Origin: Shewanella olleyana
Lineage (GTDB): Bacteria; Pseudomonadota; Gammaproteobacteria; Enterobacterales; Shewanellaceae
Assembly: GCF_023283825.1 (NCBI RefSeq)
Contig: NZ_JAKILD010000022.1
Span: forward strand, 1-64,000
Direction of reading: 5' to 3'
DNA length: 64,000 nt
Shown: positions 1 to 9,622 of the stretch, in pieces
Numbering within the stretch: position 1 is the first letter of the stretch
Layout: each line of letters begins with the position of its first letter
Notes under the pieces: model-generated
Database searches by the model: none
The model's input: the letters and a program-made list of their open reading frames with translations, nothing else
What the model was told of the DNA's origin: nothing
Translations under genes and position numbers: made by a program

Positions 1-499
1 TACTCAGTTCATATCCCATTATTTTACGACTGAACGCATCGGTTACTAGAGATAGGTAATGAACACCTTGGTCTGATTGAACATACGTTATATCACTTAC
101 AAACACCTCTTCTGGCATTGTTGGGTGATACTCCTTTAGTAAATTCGGATGTTTTTTCATCCAGTGTTTACTGTGAGTGGTCTTAGTGTAGTTACGCTTC
201 GGTTTGACGAGTAAACCTTCTTCTTTTAAGTAGCTAAAGAAGTTATCCCGTCCAAGTTTAATCCCTTTCTCAATGAACTTAGGCTTAAGTAGAAAATAGA
301 GCTTCTTGCCACCTATCCGAGGCATAAATCGGCGGATATCTAGCACCATTGCTTTGACTGGTGCTAATACCACAACTCGACAATGGGCTCTCGCTTCTCT
401 TTGGTAAATCGCTTGCCTTGTTATACCAAGCAGCTTACAAGCCCGATTTAAGCTTGTTACTTTCTGTTTTTGAAGACTTCTCGCTCCCTGGCTAAGTAC
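1..499 (-). CDS. IS3-family transposase OrfB (partial, C-terminus outside window)
   Basis: Reading the minus strand in the -1 frame after orfA gives an open frame of about 166 codons to the edge. It contains SLNRACKLLGITRQAIYQ, a HTH_21-like section (RIGGKKLYFLLKP), and SDITYVQSDQGVHYLSLVTD, which carries the first Asp of the DDE integrase core. The second Asp and the Glu would lie beyond position 1. It has no convincing start of its own and is most likely made as an OrfAB fusion by -1 frameshifting. Translation was done by hand from the sequence. Whether the element is intact cannot be judged here. Confidence 0.85.
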
Positions 500-855
500 T
501 TTTTTCTTAGGCCTGCTCCATATTCTGCATCGATAATATCGACAGCTTCATTAAGCAATAAATTACGCAAATGCTCATCTTCAAGCTCCTTTTCAAGGCG
601 CTTTATCTTTTGAGCTGGCGTTTCTTTAGCATAGATTGTTTTAGGCATAGTCATTCTCACTGGCTGAGTCCAGTCCATCTTACCGTGCTTTCTGAGCCAT
701 GTAAGTACCGTGGAACGACCTTGAATGCCATAGGTTGTTTGAGCTTGTTTATAAGTCATGTCGCCTTTTTCTACAGCTGCGACAACTTGTAATTTAAAGC
801 CTAATGAATAATCTCGTTGTGTTCGTTTAATACGAGCGGGTATTGGTGTTGACAT
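457..855 (-). CDS. IS3-family transposase OrfA
   Basis: This 132-residue protein has an N-terminal helix-turn-helix of the HTH_Tnp_1 type (about residues 15-65; YSLGFKLQVVAAVEKGDMT, then GRSTVLTWLRKHG). A coiled-coil/leucine-zipper stretch follows (about 85-115), as in IS3 OrfA proteins. It binds the IS ends and is the N-terminal part of the OrfAB transposase. An A AAA AAG slippery heptamer lies near its 3' end, in the correct frame. The start ATG is at 855, about 36 bp inside the left terminus. Confidence 0.88.
   Translation of the reverse strand: MSTPIPARIKRTQRDYSLGFKLQVVAAVEKGDMTYKQAQTTYGIQGRSTVLTWLRKHGKMDWTQPVRMTMPKTIYAKETPAQKIKRLEKELEDEHLRNLLLNEAVDIIDAEYGAGLRKKYLAREREVFKNRK
499..505 (-). 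promoter_or_regulatory. A AAA AAG -1 programmed frameshift site (orfA/orfB)
   Basis: The minus strand reads AAAAAAG with the last AAG codon in the orfA frame (14 codons before the orfA stop at 457-459). This is the X XXY YYZ arrangement used by IS3-family elements. A shift to -1 here gives a continuous fusion into orfB with no stop before the window edge. Confidence 0.75.
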
Positions 856-905
856 AATAAAGTCCTAAATGTGTAAACACATTTCAGGACAAGACATATC
901 GAATA

Positions 906-937
906 AAAAAGCCGATGAGTTAATCATCGGCTTTTAT
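906..937. terminator. Bidirectional rho-independent terminator
   Basis: The hairpin GCCGATGA / TCATCGGC with a five-base loop is flanked by an A-run on the left and a T-rich run on the right. It sits between the IS left end and the end of the HAD gene and probably ends the rluC-HAD transcript. Confidence 0.8.
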
Positions 938-988
938 ATATTCATAAGTCATCAAACATCTACTTAAAAGAATTAAGTTAAAACATAA

Positions 989-1630
989 CTAAAGGTGCAG
1001 TAATATATCAGTTGGCTTACTTGCTGTAGCGGTCGGATTTTGACTCAGTAGGTCTTCCAAACTGTGCGCACCATAGGTCACTGCGATACTGCTCACACCG
1101 GCATTATTAGCCATTGCAATGTCTAACTTAGAATCGCCAATCATTACTGCTTGCTCTGGTGGCACATTGAACTCTTCTAATAGAGAAGTGATCATTGAAG
1201 GATGTGGTTTAGACTCAGCTTCATCAGCTGAGCGTGTCGCCACAAAATATTGCCCTAAACCAGTTTCAGCTAACATGCGATCAAGTCCAGCTCTGCGCTT
1301 GCCTGTTGCGATAGCAAGTGTATGCCCTGCTGCTTGAATTTGAGTTAACACAGATTCAATACCTTCAAATAAAGGCGAAGGCGTTGAATTAATATTTAAA
1401 TAATAATTTTTATATGCTTCAAGCAAGTCATCATATTTATCAGCGTTATCAGGGAACAACTTTTCCATTGCAGGTAAAATTGATAGACCGATAATATCCC
1501 GCACCTGCTGCTCGCTAGGCACTAGCAAACTTAACTCTTGCGCGACACTTTGCATGCAATCGACAATTTTGCCGATTGAATCCATTAAGGTGCCATCCCA
1601 ATCAAATATGACTAACTGATACTGCTTCAT
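989..1630 (-). CDS. HAD-superfamily (subfamily IA) phosphatase
   Basis: The 213-residue protein shows all HAD motifs. Motif I is DWDGT near residue 10 (nucleophile Asp and acid/base Asp). A helical cap lies at about residues 15-85. Motif II is ATGKRRAG near 110. The conserved Lys is around 141 and motif III is GDSKLDIAMANNAG near 165. It resembles phosphoglycolate phosphatase/YfbT-type small-molecule phosphatases, but the substrate cannot be read from sequence. It starts 12 bp after the rluC stop and shares its transcript, an arrangement I recall from other Shewanella and Vibrio genomes. The RBS AAGGCAGACAAG precedes ATG 1630. An insertion sequence lies just beyond its 3' terminator. Confidence 0.88.
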   Translation of the reverse strand: MKQYQLVIFDWDGTLMDSIGKIVDCMQSVAQELSLLVPSEQQVRDIIGLSILPAMEKLFPDNADKYDDLLEAYKNYYLNINSTPSPLFEGIESVLTQIQAAGHTLAIATGKRRAGLDRMLAETGLGQYFVATRSADEAESKPHPSMITSLLEEFNVPPEQAVMIGDSKLDIAMANNAGVSSIAVTYGAHSLEDLLSQNPTATASKPTDILLHL

Positions 1631-1641
1631 CTTGTCTGCCT

Positions 1642-2598
1642 TTATGCGCGCTTTAATTTCTCTAGTGTTGATTGCAAAATATCATCTAATGGTGCTTTGA
1701 CTATTTTGACTTCATCGTTTTCAGGATGAATAAATTTAAGCTCTGCTGCATGTAAGAACAAACGGTTCAATCCTTTCTCACGCATTGAATCATCAAATTT
1801 TTGTTCGCTATATTTATCATCACAAGCAATCGCATGTCCTGCATACTGACAATGAACACGAATTTGGTGAGTACGACCTGTTACCGGGCTGGCTTTAACT
1901 AAAGTACAACCATGATAGCGTTGCATTATTTTGTAACGGGTTTCTGAAGGTTTACCTTCCTGATTAACGCGCACTATGCGTTCACCTGATTTAAGCGTGA
2001 TTTTAAGCAGAGGGGCTTTAACGACTTTATCTTTTGCTTGCCAATCACCACGCACAAGCGCCATATAATCTTTTTGCATGGTCTTTTTACGTAATTGGTC
2101 ATGCAAATGTTTTAGTGCACTTCGTTTTTTGGCAATAAGTAAAACGCCAGATGTATCTTTATCTAGACGGTGAACTAATTCCAAAAACTTTTGTTGAGGT
2201 CGTAAAGAACGAAGACCTTCAATCACACCAAAATCAACACCGCTGCCACCATGAACAGCAATACCCGCAGGTTTATTCAAAACAATAAGGTGATTGTCTT
2301 CATGAATAATACGCGTCTCTAACTGAGTCACTTTAGATAATTTTGGCGACGGAGCTGTACGATGATCTTTCTCAGCCATTCTTACTGGCGGAATACGCAC
2401 CACATCATCAATCTGTAATTTATACTCAGGTTTTATCCTTTTCTTATTTACACGCACCTCACCTTTACGCACGATTCTGTAAATCATGCTTTTAGGTACA
2501 CCTTTTAATTTGGTGAGGAGAAAATTATCAATGCGTTGTTCAAAGTGATCTTCATCAATGGTGACCAACTGAACTTTTGTGGGAGTTTCTGTATTCAT
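1642..2598 (-). CDS. rluC: 23S rRNA pseudouridine(955/2504/2580) synthase RluC
   Basis: It isomerises three uridines of 23S rRNA to pseudouridine. An S4-like RNA-binding domain comes first (RIDNFLLTKLKGVPKSMIYRI), followed by the RluA-family catalytic domain with the HRLDKDTSGVLL motif carrying the catalytic Asp. Near the C-terminus are GRTHQIRVH and HAAEL. A longer frame exists upstream, but ATG 2598 gives MNTETPTKVQ with AGGCGC ahead of it and a product of 318 residues, almost the E. coli length. The upstream 49 codons run into the shared rne/rluC control region and were excluded. It lies divergent from rne, as in E. coli. Confidence 0.93.
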   Translation of the reverse strand: MNTETPTKVQLVTIDEDHFEQRIDNFLLTKLKGVPKSMIYRIVRKGEVRVNKKRIKPEYKLQIDDVVRIPPVRMAEKDHRTAPSPKLSKVTQLETRIIHEDNHLIVLNKPAGIAVHGGSGVDFGVIEGLRSLRPQQKFLELVHRLDKDTSGVLLIAKKRSALKHLHDQLRKKTMQKDYMALVRGDWQAKDKVVKAPLLKITLKSGERIVRVNQEGKPSETRYKIMQRYHGCTLVKASPVTGRTHQIRVHCQYAGHAIACDDKYSEQKFDDSMREKGLNRLFLHAAELKFIHPENDEVKIVKAPLDDILQSTLEKLKRA

Positions 2599-3204
2599 GA
2601 TGCGCCTATAGTAATTACGGCGCACATTGTACCCTAACTTTAACTTCGATGGGACAATAAGAATTCGTTGTTTTGATTGCTGTATAAATTGTTTATTGCT
2701 ATATTTGCGCAGTGATTGAGGATAAACAGTGAATAAAATGTTCACAACCTCAATTTATTAAGGTGTTTTTTCAGTAGAATTCATGAGCACGGCAGGTCGC
2801 AAATCATTGATTTGCAGACTGTAAACATCACAAAGCAATAAGAATTGCTTTTACAGTTAAACCGTCTGTTTCATCATTATTTACAAAGTTTTCCTGAAAA
2901 ATTACACCCCCCAAATTCGAACAAATTTTAGCTTGTCATCAAACAGACAGATTCGACTTGGGCATTACCGGATAAGAAATTTAAATTTATGGGGTTCGTT
3001 GGTCATTAACAACGAGGTCCTTGTTTTTGTAATCATTAAAAAATAAGCCATAAATAGGATGCGACACGCAGCGAATGCGTCTTACAGCAATGCGCACCTA
3101 ACTTGCCTAAAAACCAGCCGCGAGGCTTTGTGAAGAATAATTTTAGGCCCGTAATGCAACGATAAGTCTTTGTTTGATGACCTTATTAGAAGAATTAAGT
3201 CATC
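2599..3204 (+). promoter_or_regulatory. Long structured rne leader / rluC-rne divergent region
   Basis: The 606 bp between rluC and rne hold no supportable gene. Visible structures are a perfect hairpin GCAAATCA/TGATTTGC near 2799, a nested stem (ACTGTAAA...AAGCAAT/AATTGCTT...TACAGT) near 2818-2857, and a GTCTGTTT/AAACAGAC pair. A perfect 10-bp long-range pair joins GTCATCAAAC (2935-2944) to GTTTGATGAC (3172-3181), just before the RBS. E. coli rne has a roughly 360-nt autoregulatory leader cut by RNase E. A similar role here is inferred from position and structure only. A weak -10 (TAGAAT) lies near 2775. Confidence 0.6.
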
Positions 3205-6200
3205 ATGAAACGTATGTTAATTAATGCAACTCAATCGGAAGAGTTGCGCGTTGCCCTAGTAGATGGGCAACAATTGTATGATCTGGATATCGAAAGCCCA
3301 GGCCATGAACAAAAAAAATCAAATATCTATAAAGGCACCATTACTCGCGTAGAACCTTCATTAGAAGCTGCGTTTGTTGACTACGGCGCTGATCGTCACG
3401 GTTTCCTTCCGCTTAAAGAAATCGCACGCGAATACTTCCCTAAAGGTTACTCTTTCCAAGGCCGTCCAAATATCAAAGAAGTGGTATCTGAAGGTCAGGA
3501 AGTCATCGTTCAAATCGACAAAGAAGAACGTGGTAATAAAGGCGCAGCCTTAACTACATTCATCTCTCTTGCTGGCTCTTACTTAGTATTAATGCCTAAC
3601 AACCCACGTGCTGGCGGTATTTCACGTCGTATCGAAGGTGATGAGCGTACTGAGCTTAAAGCGGCAATGTCAGAGTTATCTGTACCAAATGGTATGGGTC
3701 TGATTGTACGTACTGCTGGTGTTGGTAAAGATGCTGCTGAATTAAAGTGGGATCTTAAAGTTCTACAACATCACTGGGATGCGATTCAAGAAGCGGCTCA
3801 AAGCAAGCCTGCACCATTCTTAATTCACCAAGAAAGTAACGTGATTGTCCGCGCAATCCGAGATTACTTGCGCCGTGATGTTGGTGAAATCCTAATTGAC
3901 CACCCACGTATTTTTGAAGAAGCAAAACAACACATTGGTCTAGTTCGCCCTGATTTTGTCGATCGTGTTAAGCGTTACGAATCAGAAGTGCCATTGTTTA
4001 CTCACTTCCAAATTGAATCTCAAATTGAGTCTGCTTTCCAACGTGAAGTGCGTTTACCTTCTGGTGGTTCAATCGTTATTGACCCAACTGAAGCATTAAC
4101 GTCTATCGATATTAACTCTGCCCGCGCAACTAAAGGCGGCGATATCGAAGAAACAGCACTGAATACAAACCTTGAAGCCGCTGATGAAATTGCACGTCAA
4201 TTACGTCTACGTGACTTGGGTGGTTTAGTGGTTATCGATTTCATCGATATGACCCCTGTTAGACATCAACGTGAAGTTGAAAACAGAATGCGTGATGCCG
4301 TTCATTTAGACCGTGCACGTGTTCAATTAGGTCGTATTTCTCGCTTTGGTTTGATGGAAATGTCACGCCAGCGTCTTCGCCCTTCTCTTGGTGAGTCAGC
4401 AGGTCATTTATGTCCACGCTGTCATGGTCAAGGTACTATTCGTAGTACTGAATCGTTAGCACTTTCTATTCTTCGTTTAATGGAAGAAGAAGCGATTAAA
4501 GAAAACACCTCACAAATTGAAGCGGTTGTACCAGTAGATGTTGCTGCGTTCCTATTAAACGAGAAACGTAAAGCAATTCGCATCACTGAAGAACGCCACA
4601 ATGTTGAAGTGTACGTTATTCCAGATTCTCACATGACAACACCTGATTACCGTGTATCTCGCTTAAGAAGCGACGATGAAATGGTTGAGTCAAGCTACAA
4701 GCGTGTAGAAAAGCCTGAAGCTAAGTTATATGAGCCACGTAAGCTCGAACGTGCAGAAGCACAACAGCCTGCGATTAAAGGTTTTGGAACGCCAAAAAAC
4801 GCTGCACCTCAACCTGCAGCAGAGCAACCTGCTAAAGCGGCAGTTCAAGCGCCATCAGAGCCTGGTTTCTTCTCTAAAATGGTTTCTGCAATTAGCAAAC
4901 TGTTCTCATCTGATGAACCTGCTAAAACTGAATCTAAGCCATCAGATAAGAACCGTAAAGACGGTCAAAACAACCGCCGCAACCGTCGTAATGACTCTCG
5001 TCGTAACGATAACCGCCGCAACCGTAATGACAATCGTAGCGACAATCGCAATGATGCTGAAAATAAAGGCAGAGACAACAAGGGCCGTAATAAAAAGTCT
5101 GACAGAGATGTTGCTAACAAAGAGCAAGATAAACGTCAGAACAAAAATGACCCTAAAGCTAAAGTAGCTAAGCCTCAAGCTGAAAAAACTCGCACCGAAG
5201 GTGAGAAGTCACCTAAGCAAGAAGCAGCAAGAGAACGTCGTCAACGTCGTAACATGCGCCGTAAAGTTCGTATTGAAAACGAACAAAATGAAGCTAAGTT
5301 AAATGAAGTTGATGCAACTGAAAGCAATGCATCATTAGAAGCAGCTAAACCTACTGCTACTGAACAGACAGCTAAGCCAACTCGCACTCGTCGTCCAAGA
5401 AAAGACAACACTGCGAAAACTGAGACAGTTGAAACTGCAACATCAGAATCTTCCAAAGATGCGCAAGTTGTTAAAGTTGAAAAAACAGAAACTGCCACTG
5501 AAGCTAAAGTTGAAACTCCTGCAGTTGAAACCTCTGCAGTAGAAACAACTACGGAAACAGCTGTTGTAGAATCTACAAGCTCGGCGCAAGCCGCTTCTCC
5601 AGCAAAAGTTGAAGCTGTTGCAGAAGCGACAGAAGAAACTAACGCAGAAGACAATGAAGAAAAACAAGGTCAACGTCGTAGTCGTCGTAGCCCGCGCCAC
5701 CTTCGCGCTGCAGGTCAACGACGTCGCCGTGATGAAGATGAAACATCTCCAGCAACAGCGGTATTCACACCAGTTGATGAACTTGAGAAACAACTTGATG
5801 CAGAACAAGCTGCCCAAGCTGTTGAAGTTAAGTCTGAGGCTCCAGCTGTCGAAACAGCGCCAGTAGCTGAAGAAGTTAAAACTGAAACTCCTGTAGCTCA
5901 AGAGCCAGTAGCTGAAGAAGTTAAAACTGAAGCACCTGTTGTTCAAGAGCCAGTCGTTGAAGAAGTTAAAGCTGAAGCGCCTGTTTCACAAGAACCTGTC
6001 GTTGACACTCCAGCAGTAGAAACGCCAGTTGTTGAAGTACCGGTAGTGGAAGAAGTTAAAGCAGAGACACCTAAAGCACCAGCAAAAGACAATTCTATTG
6101 CTTCTGCACCGATGGCTAAGCCCGCAGCGATTCAACGTAAAGTTGTTGCTACTCCAGCTGCTGAAGCAAAGGTAGAAGCTAAAGTTGAAGCGCCGGCTAA

Positions 6201-6384
6201 AAAACCTGCAACCGCTAGCCGTTTCGGCTCAATGGTGATGTCTGATACCACTAAACCTGTTTCTGAAGTGCGTACTCAGCAAGCTATACCTAAAGGTCGT
6301 GAATATGAAAAATCACAGCCTGATGCTGAGTTAGCAAAATCTAAAGTAGCAAACAGCGCTTCATCTGATACTACCAAGGCATAA
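3205..6384 (+). CDS. rne: Ribonuclease E
   Basis: RNase E is the essential endoribonuclease of mRNA decay and rRNA/tRNA processing and the scaffold of the degradosome. The N-terminal half is nearly colinear with E. coli: S1 domain (about 35-120), catalytic Asp in [12 protein letters not shown] (about 303) and VIDFIDMTP (about 346), and the Zn-link CPRCHGQG. The tail (about 520-1059) is low complexity but keeps recognisable pieces. These are an amphipathic membrane-targeting helix ([17 protein letters not shown]), an Arg/Asn-rich RNA-binding stretch, a Val/Glu/Pro-rich repeat region, and [11 protein letters not shown] near the end, which resembles the E. coli PNPase-binding segment. The biased composition makes long spurious frames on both strands. 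Length is 1059, close to E. coli 1061. Confidence 0.97.
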   Translation: MKRMLINATQSEELRVALVDGQQLYDLDIESPGHEQKKSNIYKGTITRVEPSLEAAFVDYGADRHGFLPLKEIAREYFPKGYSFQGRPNIKEVVSEGQEVIVQIDKEERGNKGAALTTFISLAGSYLVLMPNNPRAGGISRRIEGDERTELKAAMSELSVPNGMGLIVRTAGVGKDAAELKWDLKVLQHHWDAIQEAAQSKPAPFLIHQESNVIVRAIRDYLRRDVGEILIDHPRIFEEAKQHIGLVRPDFVDRVKRYESEVPLFTHFQIESQIESAFQREVRLPSGGSIVIDPTEALTSIDINSARATKGGDIEETALNTNLEAADEIARQLRLRDLGGLVVIDFIDMTPVRHQREVENRMRDAVHLDRARVQLGRISRFGLMEMSRQRLRPSLGESAGHLCPRCHGQGTIRSTESLALSILRLMEEEAIKENTSQIEAVVPVDVAAFLLNEKRKAIRITEERHNVEVYVIPDSHMTTPDYRVSRLRSDDEMVESSYKRVEKPEAKLYEPRKLERAEAQQPAIKGFGTPKNAAPQPAAEQPAKAAVQAPSEPGFFSKMVSAISKLFSSDEPAKTESKPSDKNRKDGQNNRRNRRNDSRRNDNRRNRNDNRSDNRNDAENKGRDNKGRNKKSDRDVANKEQDKRQNKNDPKAKVAKPQAEKTRTEGEKSPKQEAARERRQRRNMRRKVRIENEQNEAKLNEVDATESNASLEAAKPTATEQTAKPTRTRRPRKDNTAKTETVETATSESSKDAQVVKVEKTETATEAKVETPAVETSAVETTTETAVVESTSSAQAASPAKVEAVAEATEETNAEDNEEKQGQRRSRRSPRHLRAAGQRRRRDEDETSPATAVFTPVDELEKQLDAEQAAQAVEVKSEAPAVETAPVAEEVKTETPVAQEPVAEEVKTEAPVVQEPVVEEVKAEAPVSQEPVVDTPAVETPVVEVPVVEEVKAETPKAPAKDNSIASAPMAKPAAIQRKVVATPAAEAKVEAKVEAPAKKPATASRFGSMVMSDTTKPVSEVRTQQAIPKGREYEKSQPDAELAKSKVANSASSDTTKA
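5870..6070 (+). repeat. In-frame EEVKxExPVxQEPV repeats in the RNase E tail
   Basis: Three to four imperfect copies of a roughly 14-residue (42-bp) unit, [15 protein letters not shown] and variants, lie head to tail. They form an acidic, Pro-rich disordered linker before the C-terminal PNPase-like motif. Copies differ by synonymous and conservative changes, which suggests duplication followed by drift. Confidence 0.75.
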
Positions 6385-6418
6385 ACCCTTGAATTAATTC
6401 AGACAAAGCTCAAATTAA

Positions 6419-6448
6419 AAAACCACGCTCAATAGCGTGGTTTTTTTA
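6419..6448 (+). terminator. rne rho-independent terminator
   Basis: The stem AACCACGCT/AGCGTGGTT with a CAAT loop is followed by seven Ts, 35 bp after the rne stop. Confidence 0.88.
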
Positions 6449-6577
6449 TGTTTATAGTTTGATTAAATTACAATTTGTACTCAATTAAGTTTAAATTCAG
6501 GTTTAGTGAATCGTTAAATTTTGTTAACATGCTCACACTTTTTGTTATCAAACACTTCAATTATTTTCAGAGGCTAA

Positions 6578-8137
6578 ATGTTCGATTTACTTCGTCACAA
6601 AACCAGCAGTAGTAAAGCCGATATATTATCTGGGCTAACTGTTGCTCTAGCGCTCATTCCAGAAGCTGTTGCTTTTGCATTTGTCGCTCAAGTTGAACCT
6701 ATGGTGGGTTTATACGCCGCCTTTATTATGGGCATTATTACGGCTGTTATTGGTGGACGTCCGGGGATGATCTCTGGTGCAACGGGCGCAATGGCAGTTG
6801 TAATGGTATCTCTGGTTGTCGAACATGGAGTGCAATATCTATTCGCTGCTGTGGTGCTCGCGGGGATTATTCAGATTTCTGCTGGGATATTCAAACTCGG
6901 TAAGTTTATTCGCATAGTCCCTTACCCAGTAATGATTGGATTTGTGAATGGTTTGGCTATTGTGATTTTCTTAGCTCAGCTTGGACAGTTTCAAGTCAAA
7001 GATGCGGCTGGAAATATGGTATGGCTTGAACAAGGGCCTTTAATGGTCATGTTAGGTCTTGTTGCGCTAACTATGGCCATCATCCATTTTTTACCTAAGC
7101 TAACGACAGCAATCCCGTCTTCACTGGTAGCAATTTTAACGGTAACAGCCATTGTTGTTGGATTAGATTTAGATACTCGAAACGTTCTCGACTTCTTAAA
7201 AACCATGAGCGGTGATGCAAATGCAACGATTGCAGGTAGCCTACCTTCATTTGCGATTCCAAGTGTACCATTTAACTTAGAAACACTTTATATCATTTTG
7301 CCTTACGCATGTATTCTTGCAGCTGTTGGCTTAATTGAGTCGTTACTGACATTAACAGTGATTGATGAAATGACTAACAGCCGTGGCCGTGGTAACAAAG
7401 AATGTGTAGGCCAAGGTGTTGGTAATATCACCAGTGGCTTCTTTGGCGCTATGGGTGGTTGTGCGATGATTGGTCAATCAATGATTAACATTAACTCTGG
7501 TGGTCGGGGTCGTTTATCTGGCATAACCGCAGCACTTGCACTATTAGCCTTTATTTTATTTGGCGCAGCCTTCATTGAAATCATCCCACTCGCAGCTTTG
7601 GTTGGTGTGATGTTCATTGTTGTACTTGGTACGTTCGAATGGGCCAGCTTTAAAGTTATGCGCAAAGTCCCTAAGCATGATGCCTTTGTGATTGTATTGG
7701 TGACAACCGTCACGGTATTTACCGACTTAGCGTTTGCAGTGTTCGTTGGTGTTATCGTTTCTGCATTAGTATTTGCTTGGGAACATGCTAAACACATTAA
7801 CGTTGAAACCAGTACGGATGCCAATGGCTGGAAAGTGTATAAACTTAATGGTCCATTATTCTTCGGTTCAGTATCGAACTTCCTAGAATTATTTGATGCT
7901 GAAAACGATGCTGAAGATGTGATTGTGGATTTCCAAAATTCACGTGTTGCAGATCATTCTGCATTAGATGCTATTGATACATTAGCTGAACGTTACGTGA
8001 CAGCAGGTAAACGATTACACCTAAGACATTTAAGTGGTGACTGTAAAGAGTTACTTCATAAGGCTCGTGACTTAGTTGAAGTTAACGTGATTGAAGATCC
8101 ACATTACAAAGTGGCTGATGATGCATTGGATTCATAA
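6578..8137 (+). CDS. SulP-family inorganic anion transporter with STAS domain
   Basis: This 519-residue inner-membrane protein has the SulP transport domain (about 10-400, roughly 12-14 hydrophobic segments). The family signature lies in the first helices (LTVALALIPEAVAFAFVAQVEPMVGLYAAF). A cytoplasmic STAS domain follows (about 410-510, with VDFQNSRVADHSALDAI). SulP proteins move sulfate, bicarbonate or other anions. The substrate here is unknown, though this short-STAS group includes bicarbonate carriers. The start is supported by AGAGG 5 bp upstream. It is a single-gene unit with its own terminator. Confidence 0.9.
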   Translation: MFDLLRHKTSSSKADILSGLTVALALIPEAVAFAFVAQVEPMVGLYAAFIMGIITAVIGGRPGMISGATGAMAVVMVSLVVEHGVQYLFAAVVLAGIIQISAGIFKLGKFIRIVPYPVMIGFVNGLAIVIFLAQLGQFQVKDAAGNMVWLEQGPLMVMLGLVALTMAIIHFLPKLTTAIPSSLVAILTVTAIVVGLDLDTRNVLDFLKTMSGDANATIAGSLPSFAIPSVPFNLETLYIILPYACILAAVGLIESLLTLTVIDEMTNSRGRGNKECVGQGVGNITSGFFGAMGGCAMIGQSMININSGGRGRLSGITAALALLAFILFGAAFIEIIPLAALVGVMFIVVLGTFEWASFKVMRKVPKHDAFVIVLVTTVTVFTDLAFAVFVGVIVSALVFAWEHAKHINVETSTDANGWKVYKLNGPLFFGSVSNFLELFDAENDAEDVIVDFQNSRVADHSALDAIDTLAERYVTAGKRLHLRHLSGDCKELLHKARDLVEVNVIEDPHYKVADDALDS

Positions 8138-8168
8138 TTTGAACTTTGTTTCAGATAAAAGTTAAATC

Positions 8169-8199
8169 AAAAAAAGCGAACTAATTAGTTCGCTTTTTT
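8169..8199 (+). terminator. Terminator after the SulP gene
   Basis: The stem AAAGCGAACTAAT/ATTAGTTCGCTTT is followed by a T-run. It is nearly symmetric and may also act on minus-strand transcripts. Confidence 0.85.
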
Positions 8200-8228
8200 A
8201 ATGGCATTAATTGACGAGTCACCTTATC

Positions 8229-8509
8229 TAGGGCCTGTTGATCTTTCAAGGCTATTTTTGCAGTGAATTGTTGGCCATTTATACAAGGCAGAGACTTTGT
8301 GGTGTAGTTATTCTACATAAAAAGTCGATAACGCAGTAAAAATGGCCAACAAACGCTGCCCAAAGGGTTCGACTAAAAGCGTTTTACTCTTTGTTGGATG
8401 CATCTTTGTGAATAAAAGGTGCTTAGATGACTAGGCATCAATCCATCCGCCTCAATTAAAACGCTTTTATTTCGAACAAAACTTAACCAGTAAAGATCAA
8501 CAGACCCTA
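8229..8509 (-). mobile_element. MITE-like element A, copy 1
   Basis: This is a non-coding element of 277 bp (8231-8507) bounded by TA dinucleotides. Its terminal inverted repeats read GGGCCTGTTGATCTTT at one end and the complement with one mismatch (AAAGATCAACAGACCC) at the other. Two more copies lie at 13239-13514 and 38792-39063 in the opposite orientation. The interior is two consecutive long hairpins. The TA flanks suggest insertion by an IS630/Tc1-type transposase supplied elsewhere (inference). The end abuts the msrBA stop codon. The remaining 90 bp of this 379-bp gap hold only the SulP terminator. Confidence 0.8.
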
Positions 8510-8516
8510 GCAAGTG

Positions 8517-9440
8517 TTATTCTTTTTTTAACAGCGCTTCAAATTGTTTCATCGCTTTTTCAAACTTCGGCTTAATTAACAGCTGGCAATAAGGTTGTTC
8601 GGCGTTTTTAGCAAAGTAATCATCATGGAAGTTCTCTGCGTGATAAAAAGCTTCATACATACTAACTTCTGTCACAATTGGTTTAGGCCAAATGCCCTGC
8701 TGGATTAATTTACTAATCGCAATCGTCGCGGCATCGACTTGCTCAGCATTATGAGTAAAGATCACTGAGCGATACTGCGGCCCTTTATCATTGCCTTGCT
8801 GATTTAATGTGGTGGGATCATGTATGGCAAAAAACACAGATAGCAATGTGTTGTAACTAATGACTTTCGGGTCAAATTTCACCTGAATAACTTCAGCATG
8901 GCCTGTTACTCCACTACATACTGCATCGTAATGAGCATCTTCAGTCGTTCCACCGCTATAGCCTGAATAGACACTTTCTACACCGTCGAGTCGTTGAAAT
9001 ACCGCCTCGATACACCAAAAGCAACCAGCACCCAATGTCGCAAGTTGTAATGCCTTGGTGGCACTAGACTTTTCAGCTTCAATGTCTTCGTAGCTTTTAA
9101 ACACCATAGACACTGAATTGACGCAATGCCGCATATTTTTACCAGTCAACATTTCACCTTTAAACACATGCCCAAGGTGACCACCACATTCATGGCAAGT
9201 TATCTCTGTTCTCTGGCCATCGGCATCGAGTGTTCGTTTAATGGCACCATGGATTTCATCATCAAAGGCTGGCCAGCCACAAAATGCATTAAACTTATGC
9301 TCACTTTTGTACAAAGGCGCTAAGCACTTTTTACATAAATACAAGCCTTCAACTTCATGATTGACGTATTCTCCACTAAATGGACGTTCAGTTCCTTTCT
9401 GCTCAATGACATACTTTTCAAACTCAGTTAATTCATTCAT
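8517..9440 (-). CDS. msrBA: Fused peptide methionine sulfoxide reductase MsrB-MsrA
   Basis: It reduces both R- and S-methionine sulfoxide in oxidised proteins. The N-terminal MsrB domain (about 1-120) has zinc-binding CKKC and CHECG pairs and the catalytic Cys in RHCVNS. The C-terminal MsrA domain (about 130-305) has the GCFWC active site and HYDAVCSGVTGHAEVIQV. The order B-A is the reverse of the Neisseria/Streptococcus A-B fusions. Of the available starts, ATG 9440 (MNELTEFEKY) has AGGA 8 bp ahead; ATG 9446 is too close to it, and the upstream frame to 9512 has no support. No signal peptide, so cytoplasmic. Confidence 0.92.
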   Translation of the reverse strand: MNELTEFEKYVIEQKGTERPFSGEYVNHEVEGLYLCKKCLAPLYKSEHKFNAFCGWPAFDDEIHGAIKRTLDADGQRTEITCHECGGHLGHVFKGEMLTGKNMRHCVNSVSMVFKSYEDIEAEKSSATKALQLATLGAGCFWCIEAVFQRLDGVESVYSGYSGGTTEDAHYDAVCSGVTGHAEVIQVKFDPKVISYNTLLSVFFAIHDPTTLNQQGNDKGPQYRSVIFTHNAEQVDAATIAISKLIQQGIWPKPIVTEVSMYEAFYHAENFHDDYFAKNAEQPYCQLLIKPKFEKAMKQFEALLKKE

Positions 9441-9622
9441 TTGCATCGTCCTAACTTCAATCTTGGCCTTCTTACTGTAAAGCAAAATTTTAACAGATGG
9501 CAGTATGCCCAATAAAGATCACTATTTCGACTTATAAGACCTGTTTTTAGATCAAAAAATTGCGACAAAGTGTGACCAAGGTTAAAATCACGTTGGGTCA
9601 AATAAAACAATAAGTAGAAAAT

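Larger units (their letters stand above)
1..891 (-). mobile_element. IS3-family insertion sequence, cut by the window edge
   Basis: This stretch holds an IS3-type pair, orfA and orfB, on the minus strand. The element's left end is placed at about 891, where the minus strand reads TGTCCTGAAATGTG, matching the TG-start of IS3-family termini. The other end and the last part of orfB lie outside the window. The terminal 27 bp (about 863-889) form a near-perfect palindrome around TTTA. The family and the two-frame layout are clear; the exact terminus and target duplication cannot be verified without the missing end. Confidence 0.85.

Noticed and set aside
2599..2745. Longer RluC start at 2745
   Set aside because: The 49 extra residues have no homology, the internal ATG has an RBS, and the shorter form equals the E. 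coli length.
4942..5946. Long open frames on both strands inside rne (e.g. 4942-5178, 5241-5654, 5443-5946, 5609-5866)
   Set aside because: They arise from the biased Lys/Glu/Val codon composition of the RNase E tail and have no RBS or recognisable protein features.
9573..9595. CRP site upstream of the 2OG oxygenase (TGTGA...TCAC)
   Set aside because: The spacer is 12 bp instead of 6.
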